Shown here: piece by piece, positions 1-5,246 of the stretch
Position numbering within the stretch: position 1 is the stretch's first letter
Layout of the letters: the number at the start of each line of letters is the position of its first letter
Assembly: GCA_902795715.1 (NCBI GenBank)
Contig: CADBME010000014.1
Location: forward strand, 1-5,246
Length of the DNA stretch: 5,246 bases
Direction of reading: 5' to 3'
Source: an uncultured Lachnospiraceae bacterium
GTDB lineage: Bacteria > Bacillota_A > Clostridia > Lachnospirales > Lachnospiraceae
The notes under the pieces: model-generated
Told to the model about the DNA's origin: nothing
What the model saw: the letters and a program-made list of their open reading frames with translations, nothing else
The model's database searches: none
Made by a program: the position numbers and the translations under genes

Positions 1-24
1 AAAAAGGCCTGCATTTCTGCAGGC
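1..24 (-). terminator. Rho-independent terminator of the zinc-ribbon/nuclease gene
   Basis: Read on the minus strand, GCCTGCA and TGCAGGC form a perfect 7-bp GC-rich stem (7-13 with 18-24) around a 4-nt loop. The stem is followed by a further C and a run of five T (complement of bases 1-5). It lies about 18 bases past the TAG stop of the leftward gene, where an intrinsic terminator is expected. The T run reaches the window edge, so it may be longer than seen. Confidence 0.85.
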
Positions 25-42
25 GCTTCCTCGATTAATGCA

Positions 43-1782
43 CTATTTGCCTTTTCTCCTTTTATCCCAACAGTTTGGGCATCCAGTTTTTCCATAGTAG
101 CGGTTGTAAGGTTTTGTCATCCATTCATAGCCGCATTTTTTGCACTTCCAATGCACTTTTTCTCTATACGTCTTTCTAATCTTATTTGGATATACTCCAT
201 CTCTATCATTTTTCTCATAGTCCCAATCTTCCAGTAGCTCCGGGCATTCTGTTGCGAAGTCATTTTTTCCTTCGACTAACAGTCTCCCCGAGCACACTGG
301 GCAATCACTTTTATTATTAACAAATTCTTTTATACTTGATTTCCACGAATACCCACAATTATCGCATCTCCAATACACCTCTATTTCGCTATTAGGCGAA
401 AAAAACTCCGGTCTTAAAAAACCATTCAATTCATAATCCCAACAATCTGCTTTGTTAGGTATCTGAGCAATGTTATTTTCCAACTTATGATATCCCAGTT
501 TTTCAAAAATGCTTTCTTTATCCTTCTCAAAGCATATGTCTTTATTTAGTTTAATGCTGTATTTACATTCAATTAGTGTAAAAACATCTACCACCATCTG
601 ATCCATCGTGTTCAAAGCCTTGCTGCTACGAACATAGGTTAGCTCTCTATCTTTCAGTTGTGGACATAGCGGTTCACGAACCCTTAGTAAAGCAACTCCA
701 TTTCGTTTGCATTTTTCATCCTTTTCAAGATCCTTTTCTATACTGTTATGCCAGGCCTGCCCATCGTACTCAATACCAAGACTAAGCTCCGGGACAAAAA
801 TGTCTATTTCAGATGGCTTTATCCACTCTGGCTGATATCTATTAACCGCCTCAGGAAACATCTTCTGGACATAATATAACAATGTCATTTCAGGGACAGA
901 AGATTGCCATCGTTTTGCACATTCTGGACAACCAAATCCTGCTGCTCTGCTATACACATAGGCTCTCCACTCATGCCCACAATATCTGCATTTCCAATGT
1001 GCTTTATATTCACTACCAGAACTGATTTCGGTATACTTTTTCCCCTCCACAATGTTCTTTTCCACATCCCAGTCGTCAATTAAATCTGGGTTTGTTGTTC
1101 CCAAGTCATTGACACCTTCAATTATTATCTTGTTTGCGCACACTGGACAGCCTGAGCCCTTTACTCGATTAGCAATGATAGCATCCCATTCATAAGAGCA
1201 TACATGGCACTTCCAATGTGCCACCTGATTGCTTTGCGTTGTCCGTTTATCAGGAAAGAGCCCTCTTTTTCCATTTTCTTCGTAATCCCAGTCAAGTAAC
1301 AATTCTTTATTCTCACTTGCTAGACTTCCATACTTCTCAATCAAACCATTTATTCTTGAGGTTTTTTGCTTTTCTATCGAACATGCTGGACACCCTCGTC
1401 CAGCTACTCTTTTATCTATCGTTGCTGACCATGATTCTCCGCAGACATGACATTTCCATGCAACTTTCTTCCCGCTTCTTTCTGTAAACTGATCAGGCTT
1501 AATACTGTTCGCATCATTCGTATCATAATCCCAATCTACTAATAATTCAGGATGTATCGTTGCAAAGTCGTTCTTACCTTTAATTGGCACTCTGCCTGAA
1601 CATGCAGGGCATCCGATTCCTTGCAATAGAGTTTTAGGCTCCGGGCTCCATACATAACCACATTTTTTGCATCTCACTTCCATTCGAGTATGAGTACCGC
1701 TGTAACGTTGTAGTGGCAAAATTGATGGATTAATCCCATTCAATTCCCTTATGAATTCTTCATGTGTTTTTTTCTTAGCCAT
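43..1782 (-). CDS. Multi-zinc-ribbon protein with an internal Vsr-like PD-(D/E)XK endonuclease domain
   Basis: A 579-residue cytoplasmic protein, predicted to bind and probably cut nucleic acid. Six CxxC...CxxC zinc ribbons are visible, with cysteines at 38/41/58/61, 111/114/131/134, 192/195/212/215, 265/268/285/288, 473/476/494/497 and 547/550/568/571. The two CxxC pairs of each ribbon are always 16-17 residues apart. Most units are preceded by a P-E/D-L-x3-DWDYExN-type segment and contain WKCxxCGxxW and GCPxC, as in the probable zinc-ribbon family DUF4379 (PF14311). Residues about 296-405 resemble the Vsr/very-short-patch-repair and DUF559 nuclease group: a helix with E298, then EID (D327), IEYDG (E338, D340), WH (344-345), and a KDEKCKRNG-ALLRVRE segment (354-370). 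The ATG at 1782 has an AAAGG Shine-Dalgarno (1789-1793) 6 bases upstream. The gene is single, divergent from its right-hand neighbour, with its own terminator. Substrate and role are unknown; a defence or mobile-element-linked nuclease is the likeliest reading. The reading frame and domain calls are solid; catalytic activity is inferred. Confidence 0.9.
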   Translation of the reverse strand: MAKKKTHEEFIRELNGINPSILPLQRYSGTHTRMEVRCKKCGYVWSPEPKTLLQGIGCPACSGRVPIKGKNDFATIHPELLVDWDYDTNDANSIKPDQFTERSGKKVAWKCHVCGESWSATIDKRVAGRGCPACSIEKQKTSRINGLIEKYGSLASENKELLLDWDYEENGKRGLFPDKRTTQSNQVAHWKCHVCSYEWDAIIANRVKGSGCPVCANKIIIEGVNDLGTTNPDLIDDWDVEKNIVEGKKYTEISSGSEYKAHWKCRYCGHEWRAYVYSRAAGFGCPECAKRWQSSVPEMTLLYYVQKMFPEAVNRYQPEWIKPSEIDIFVPELSLGIEYDGQAWHNSIEKDLEKDEKCKRNGVALLRVREPLCPQLKDRELTYVRSSKALNTMDQMVVDVFTLIECKYSIKLNKDICFEKDKESIFEKLGYHKLENNIAQIPNKADCWDYELNGFLRPEFFSPNSEIEVYWRCDNCGYSWKSSIKEFVNNKSDCPVCSGRLLVEGKNDFATECPELLEDWDYEKNDRDGVYPNKIRKTYREKVHWKCKKCGYEWMTKPYNRYYGKTGCPNCWDKRRKGK

Positions 1783-1846
1783 AGGTTACCTTTATGATGA
1801 ATAGTGGAACAAAAGGATTGACATCAAAATATTCTGAGACACCTTT

Positions 1847-1875
1847 AATATATCATACAGATGTCGCCTTGTGAC
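1847..1875 (-). promoter_or_regulatory. Candidate sigma-A-type promoter for the zinc-ribbon/nuclease gene
   Basis: On the minus strand, GTCACA (1870-1875, 4 of 6 matches to TTGACA) and TATATT (1847-1852, 5 of 6 matches to TATAAT) are 17 bases apart. This would give a leader of roughly 55-60 nt before the ATG at 1782. An overlapping alternative -10, TATGAT (1852-1857), has no good -35 partner. AT-rich DNA produces such matches by chance, so this is a candidate only. Confidence 0.35.
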
Positions 1876-1999
1876 TAACTTGAGTAGTCGTCTCACAGAC
1901 TCATAATGTAAATACTTGGTATGGGTAGCGTAATGTAGAAAACTTTATGTAAAATACAACAAAAGAGATTAATGAAATATATTTACAGTTAGGAATACT

Positions 2000-3109
2000 A
2001 TGAAAAGAGCCGAGAGTACAATTCAATATGCAATAAAAGAAGAAGGCTTTTGTTATCACACAAAGAAATGCTGCCTAAGGAAAGGAAGTACTATTTCAAA
2101 GAATACACACCCCCTGCAAATTGTAGAGTCATTCAAAGATAGTCTTATTTCAAATAATTTAATAACCGATAAGGGATCACATTATGTGTGCAAACGCAAC
2201 ATTAAGACCGGTTTACTAATGGCTTATAATCTCCATCATGGACGCTTAATGAAAGAAGTGTCCAATGTTACAGTAACAATCAATGGAAAGGCTGGTGAAG
2301 ATCAAGAGATAAAAGATTCTTTCTGGCTCCAGTCTACTCATTCCGCTGATGATGAGTTTTGGAAGAATATAGATAGGGATTGTTGTGTAATAACCAAAAT
2401 AATGGAAGCAACCATAGATCCGTCCTTTTTCAAGAGAAGTAAAGATGATGGATTTTCGAGCATTGAGCAATTTGTCGCAGATGCGCTTGTTGTATCAGGG
2501 GAATTGCAGGAATACAGGCGAGGAATAGCAAACCCTACAAGAGAGTGTGATATCGTTGATGAATCTAAAAATAGGCAGATAGAAATAGTACGGTATTTAG
2601 ACAATAAAGTTGATGATATCCGATACAAGCGAAAACCTGAGAGTGAAGAGCAAGCGCTATTATTTGAGTACATAGATATAGGATTTAATCTAGTTCCGGA
2701 GGGCGTTATAAAAAAATTTACTGAAATAGAATATACTGATAAGTACACCAAAGAGTTGGCAATATATATGATAGGCTCCATTGGTCAGGCTAGAAAGAAA
2801 CTGGCGGTACTACAAAGCAATCTTGAGAAAACAAAAGATTTAATTAAGAACGATTATAAGAAGATACATTTTATAATACACGATCCATTGATATCAGAGA
2901 GTTTTTCTACTTTTTCTGATGGCAAACTTAAAACATATCCTGATAAAGAATGCCGTACTAACCCAGTCAAACACCGCTTGATAAATAACTACGAACTAAA
3001 GAAGGAAGCAAAATACTTTGTTGTTCGTAAAAATGTGTTTTCCGGAGATGAAGAGCTTTTGTGGATGACAGGAGAAGATATTATGGGTTTTGAGCTTATC
3101 AGCGATTAA
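2000..3109 (+). CDS. Hypothetical protein, 369 aa, possible degenerate PD-(D/E)XK-like domain
   Basis: I do not recognise this family. The protein is soluble, charged and lysine-rich, with no signal peptide or membrane segment. The N-terminus holds scattered cysteines (C18, C24, C25, C64) without a clear zinc motif. The middle is suggestive of a nuclease fold: a helix with E156, a strand-like CDIVDE (D184), then QIEIV (E195), and a long Lys-rich helix (265-288) followed by the strand IHFIIHD (289-295). This order recalls restriction-endonuclease-like proteins of the D...ExV/ExT type, but the usual catalytic lysine after the glutamate is replaced by V197. That reading is inference. The ATG at 2000 has AGGA (1991-1994) 5 bases upstream; a TAAAAT box at 1950-1955 could be a -10, but no convincing -35 goes with it. 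The gene is monocistronic and ends 11 bases before a strong terminator. It is divergent from the nuclease gene and convergent with the 181-aa gene. The open frame is long and starts properly, so it is probably real. Confidence 0.8.
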   Translation: MKRAESTIQYAIKEEGFCYHTKKCCLRKGSTISKNTHPLQIVESFKDSLISNNLITDKGSHYVCKRNIKTGLLMAYNLHHGRLMKEVSNVTVTINGKAGEDQEIKDSFWLQSTHSADDEFWKNIDRDCCVITKIMEATIDPSFFKRSKDDGFSSIEQFVADALVVSGELQEYRRGIANPTRECDIVDESKNRQIEIVRYLDNKVDDIRYKRKPESEEQALLFEYIDIGFNLVPEGVIKKFTEIEYTDKYTKELAIYMIGSIGQARKKLAVLQSNLEKTKDLIKNDYKKIHFIIHDPLISESFSTFSDGKLKTYPDKECRTNPVKHRLINNYELKKEAKYFVVRKNVFSGDEELLWMTGEDIMGFELISD

Positions 3110-3120
3110 ACTATGTCATA

Positions 3121-3170
3121 GAAAAAGGCCTTATCCTCTGCGTTTGTGCACACGGCATTCGGCCTTTTTC
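3121..3170. terminator. Bidirectional terminator between convergent genes
   Basis: GAAAAAGGCC (3121-3130) and GGCCTTTTTC (3161-3170) are perfect 10-bp inverted repeats around a 30-base loop. The loop contains a smaller CGT/ACG pairing around GTGCAC. Each strand ends in GGCC followed by five T, so the element can stop transcripts of the rightward gene (stop at 3109) and the leftward gene (stop at 3174). The loop is long for an intrinsic terminator, but the inner pairing would shorten it. Confidence 0.85.
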
Positions 3171-3173
3171 TCA

Positions 3174-3719
3174 TCATGCATTTCCTGTTGTTCCTGTAAC
3201 AATCGGTGTATTACCTTCAATTTCCAAACTCGAAATCAATTGTATTAAATAATACATATTCTCCTGTATTATATTATTCCGCCAATGGGCTAAATATTTG
3301 GGACAGACATTATCCTTTTCCATAGTAATAAAGTCTTTTATCAGATTTACAAATATCGGAAAAACCGTTTGTTCAAAAACAGCTGTTTCATTTTTGAAAG
3401 ATTCACTAAATCGTCCTTTGAGCAAATGACAAGTCGCATTGCTTGTTATTCGTTGTATTTCGTCAAACAATTCCCCGCTGATTTCATTGGATAATCTTCT
3501 GAGAATAAAATCAGTGTAGCACAGATACTTCTTCCCCTTAGTCTTTTCTGGACAAAAGAAATATGCAAGATTTCTCATATGAACCATGCGACTATCAACA
3601 CACAAATTAATTACAAATTGATTATTCGATTGAAAACATGACGCCTGAATGTACATAGTAAATTCATATAAAATGTGTTCGAATGGATTTGTTTCAATAA
3701 TACTGCTATCTGTATTCAT
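3174..3719 (-). CDS. Hypothetical 181-aa probably all-helical protein
   Basis: No named family is recognised with confidence. The sequence is rich in amphipathic helix-like stretches, with no signal peptide or membrane segment. Two patterns stand out: a helix with H47-x-R49-N50-L in HMRNLAYFF, and ITSNATCHLLKGR (91-103) with H98 and R103. They resemble paired motifs I recall from small helical hypothetical proteins (roughly an HxRNLxxFF helix and an INKxxAHLTxxR helix). The R/N/H content suggests a HEPN-like nuclease, but the standard R-x(4-6)-H spacing is not present (R90 to H98 has seven residues between), so no HEPN call is made. The ATG at 3719 is preceded by GGGGGAG, 2 bases away, an unusually close but strong purine run. 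It lies 204 bases downstream of rloB on the same strand and ends at the bidirectional terminator, so it could be a distal operon member or have its own promoter. It may be an accessory or defence gene by location only. Confidence 0.75.
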   Translation of the reverse strand: MNTDSSIIETNPFEHILYEFTMYIQASCFQSNNQFVINLCVDSRMVHMRNLAYFFCPEKTKGKKYLCYTDFILRRLSNEISGELFDEIQRITSNATCHLLKGRFSESFKNETAVFEQTVFPIFVNLIKDFITMEKDNVCPKYLAHWRNNIIQENMYYLIQLISSLEIEGNTPIVTGTTGNA

Positions 3720-3923
3720 TGCTCCCCCATTTCTGTTTCCCGTTCACGGTATCCCAAAAGAGATTGTTTGCTATTCTATATATCTTCTTTTAATATCTTT
3801 GCGTTTTCGCTGTCTGGATTAGGATTCCTGATTAAGTAATCGGCTTACTATAATACTATATACACGTAGTTTGATTGTTATTTCGCGATGAGCCTAATTC
3901 AAGAAAAGTTCACCATGCATCCC
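3720..3923. other. AT-rich non-coding spacer between rloB and the 181-aa gene
   Basis: No open frame of note and no clear terminator after rloB was found. Several short imperfect palindromes cluster here: AGGATTCCT (3821-3829), GATTA-AG-TAATC (3830-3841) and AGTAA-TCGGC-TTACT (3835-3849). They may be a regulator site or chance. On the minus strand there are TATA-like -10 boxes (3850-3860), but the matching -35 positions are poor. The lack of a terminator leaves read-through from rloB into the 181-aa gene possible. Confidence 0.4.
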
Positions 3924-4550
3924 CTATCCCCTTATTATCTTTATCAGTTTATGCACATCTGTATATGGATTGCAGTTAACATCCGGGTGCAAGTGATTTT
4001 CTGCTTTATGATAATCTTCTAGCTTCTCGGCATTGGTAATGGCCTCATCCAGCTTCTCCTTCAGTAGTGGATACATATCAGAAGTCTTTTCATATTCAGG
4101 GTAATGCTTTCTCAATTCTCTGATTACGGCATCTGCATTAATATAGCTGCGTGTTGAGTACTCATAATGCAGTAAATACCATACTTCAAAGCTAGGATTG
4201 GAGACTATAAACTTCTCAACTCTATTCTTTGCCTCCAGCTGCTGTATTTCTTTGGCTTTAGTTTCCTTGTTATCAAGGTCAACTATCACGAATGCCATAT
4301 CACCGGTTCTTACTTCCGCATCCTCAGCATCCCATCTTTTACGAATTGACTCCGCCAGTTTGGTCGGATCTGTTAGGTGCCCGGCCTTATGAAACTTGAT
4401 GATATATGGACAATCGGGTGTCCGGAAGTGATCGAAATACTGTGCCTCTGTTTCATTTCTGCCTTCCGCAGTAATGATTATCATAGGCTTTTCTTTCCGG
4501 CTTGGCTTATTCCGTTTTTTTGACGAAAATGATCTACCTGGCTTGCTCAT
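3924..4550 (-). CDS. rloB: RloB-family TOPRIM-fold protein (AbiLii-like)
   Basis: A 208-residue protein of the RloB family (PF13707), close to the usual length of about 200-230. A lysine/arginine-rich N-terminus (about 1-22) is followed by IIITAEGRNETEAQYFDHF (24-42), which holds the TOPRIM glutamate E29 and the EGxxTE...Y signature. VIVDLD (88-93) supplies the acidic DxD pair D91/D93. SNPSFEVWYLLHYE (117-130) and NPYTDVHKLI (194-203) are further RloB hallmarks. TOPRIM acids bind a divalent metal and usually support nucleic-acid cleavage. In ATPase-TOPRIM pairs such as PARIS the TOPRIM partner is the toxic effector released when phage is sensed; for RloB this role is inferred. Its start overlaps the stop of the upstream ATPase gene (ATGA), and GGAGG sits 7 bases before the ATG, so the two are co-transcribed and translationally coupled. 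All key acidic residues are intact, so it looks functional. Confidence 0.93.
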   Translation of the reverse strand: MSKPGRSFSSKKRNKPSRKEKPMIIITAEGRNETEAQYFDHFRTPDCPYIIKFHKAGHLTDPTKLAESIRKRWDAEDAEVRTGDMAFVIVDLDNKETKAKEIQQLEAKNRVEKFIVSNPSFEVWYLLHYEYSTRSYINADAVIRELRKHYPEYEKTSDMYPLLKEKLDEAITNAEKLEDYHKAENHLHPDVNCNPYTDVHKLIKIIRG

Positions 4551-5246
4551 AACAGGTCCTCCGCATGAACATACGGTATCGCACCGTATCTGCCCTGAAG
4601 ATACTTCTTGCGGATGTTTTCATCTTTCCTTACAGGCTTCTCAAAATCATCCAATGAATATAAATCGCTGGCACCGGTCTTCGGATTCTTCTCTGTGAAA
4701 TAGATCTGATCTCTGCGGAATCTCTCTAGAGAAAGCTGCGAAGTATCATGTGTTGTAACTATAAGCTGTGCACCATTATTTCTGTTGCTTGAGAACAGGC
4801 TGATCAGATATGAAACCACGAATGGATGCATACTCCTATCTATTTCATCAATGAACAGAACCTTTCCTTTGTCCAGTGTTTCTTTAAGGAATGGACCATA
4901 TAAGAACAGCATAGTTGTACCTAGTGATTCCTCTTGCAGGGATAGCTTGTATTTCTTCACATTGCCATCTTCATCTGTAACTGTGTGTTCAGTATTTACT
5001 TCCTGCCTTATTCCTACCGCCGGAAGGATCGGCTCATTGTTGATCATAATACGCGGCACATCAGGAGGTAGCTCATCGATCTTTCGATAACTATAATCAA
5101 TATCTGAAATACTTATGTCTGCTGCCTTGAATAGCTCCTTAGTGAACTCTATATTCTCCCTGCTATTATTGTCATAATCTTTCATGTAGTATTCATATGC
5201 TCTGTTCTGCAGATCACCTACATTCATGAATGTATCTATGCCTTTG
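4547..5246 (-). CDS. AAA/ABC-type ATPase, RloA/AbiLi-like, C-terminal part (5' end outside window)
   Basis: This is the C-terminal half of an ATPase of the AAA_21/AAA_15 (COG1106-like) group that accompanies RloB. Counting from the first visible Met (5227), the ABC-signature-like region is LSLQEESLG (95-103), Walker B is KVLFIDEIDR (122-131, with catalytic E128), and the switch histidine is H160 in QLIVTTHDTSQL. The family-typical end is YLQGRYGAIPYV (209-220). The Walker A loop and N-terminus are missing because the frame continues upstream of that Met without a stop (KGIDTF) to the window edge. The Met at 5227 is therefore an internal residue, and the full protein is expected to be roughly 400-450 residues. 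Such ATPases act as cytoplasmic sensors or scaffolds that hold a TOPRIM partner in check. The gene is first of the visible operon and overlaps rloB by 4 bases (ATGA). Its promoter is outside the window. Confidence 0.92.
   Translation of the reverse strand, partial: KGIDTFMNVGDLQNRAYEYYMKDYDNNSRENIEFTKELFKAADISISDIDYSYRKIDELPPDVPRIMINNEPILPAVGIRQEVNTEHTVTDEDGNVKKYKLSLQEESLGTTMLFLYGPFLKETLDKGKVLFIDEIDRSMHPFVVSYLISLFSSNRNNGAQLIVTTHDTSQLSLERFRRDQIYFTEKNPKTGASDLYSLDDFEKPVRKDENIRKKYLQGRYGAIPYVHAEDLL
4558..4562 (-). promoter_or_regulatory. Shine-Dalgarno site of rloB inside the ATPase gene
   Basis: GGAGG on the minus strand, 7 bases before the rloB ATG (4548-4550), lies within the last codons of the ATPase gene. 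With the ATGA stop/start overlap it fixes the rloB start and supports coupled translation. Confidence 0.85.

Noticed and set aside
1218..1487. An 89-codon plus-strand open frame inside the zinc-ribbon gene
   Set aside because: It is opposite the clearly coding zinc-ribbon frame, has no recognisable domain, and is rich in Phe/Leu/Ser from antisense of Lys/Glu codons.
1818..1823. Perfect TTGACA (-35 consensus) on the plus strand upstream of the 369-aa gene
   Set aside because: No -10 box lies 16-18 bases downstream (the site reads ACCTTT). The nearest TAAT-like sequence is more than 20 bases away, and it lies inside the leader of the opposite gene.
1835..1895. Inverted repeats TGAGAC/GTCTCA (1835-1840, 1890-1895) and GACTA/TAGTC (1873-1877, 1885-1889) around the leftward promoter
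   Set aside because: Arms of 5-6 bp in a 200-bp AT-rich region are expected by chance. There is no regulator gene nearby to support an operator.
2338..2781. A 147-codon minus-strand open frame inside the 369-aa gene
   Set aside because: It is the antisense shadow of a longer gene with a proper Shine-Dalgarno and terminator. Its Ser/Leu/Ile-rich composition is typical of a reverse-frame translation.
3174..3719. HEPN RNase assignment for the 181-aa protein
   Set aside because: The R-x(4-6)-H motif is not present at correct spacing (R49 has no following His, and R90-H98 is too long), so the protein is left as hypothetical.
3849..3854. TATAAT on the plus strand in the rloB-to-181-aa gap
   Set aside because: There is no -35 at the right spacing and no plus-strand gene downstream for it to drive.
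5225..5227. ATG at 5227 as the true start of the ATPase gene
   Set aside because: The frame stays open to the window edge, the visible part lacks Walker A, and no Shine-Dalgarno precedes it. It is an internal methionine of a truncated gene.

Overview
The window looks like an accessory, defence-type region of a low-GC Firmicute, most likely a gut or rumen Clostridia/Lachnospiraceae-like bacterium. The grounds are AT-rich DNA, many AGA arginine codons, purine-rich Shine-Dalgarno sites, compact rho-independent terminators, and proteins that resemble Firmicute accessory-genome families. This assignment is inference; no rRNA, tRNA or core gene is present to fix it.

Layout from left to right. (1) Positions 1-24 hold a hairpin terminator for a leftward gene at 43-1782. 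That gene encodes a 579-residue protein with six paired-CxxC zinc ribbons and a Vsr-like PD-(D/E)XK nuclease domain between the fourth and fifth. (2) A 217-bp divergent intergenic region (1783-1999) carries the leftward gene's probable promoter. (3) Positions 2000-3109, rightward, encode an unrecognised 369-residue protein whose middle weakly suggests a degenerate restriction-endonuclease-like fold. (4) A perfect 10-bp inverted repeat with A/T tracts (3121-3170) forms a bidirectional terminator. It is shared with the convergent leftward gene at 3174-3719, a 181-residue, probably all-helical protein of unknown function. (5) A 204-bp AT-rich non-coding stretch (3720-3923). (6) A leftward two-gene operon: an AAA/ABC-type ATPase cut by the right edge (4547-5246) overlaps by ATGA with rloB (3924-4550), a TOPRIM-fold protein.

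The ATPase-RloB pair is the clearest functional unit. It matches the RloA/RloB (AbiL-type, PARIS-like) anti-phage arrangement of an ABC-type ATPase with a TOPRIM effector. The helical protein lies downstream on the same strand, and the nuclease-zinc ribbon protein is also of an accessory type. The window therefore reads as part of a defence island with one recognised system and three poorly described neighbours. No mobile element, CRISPR array, tRNA or att site was seen.
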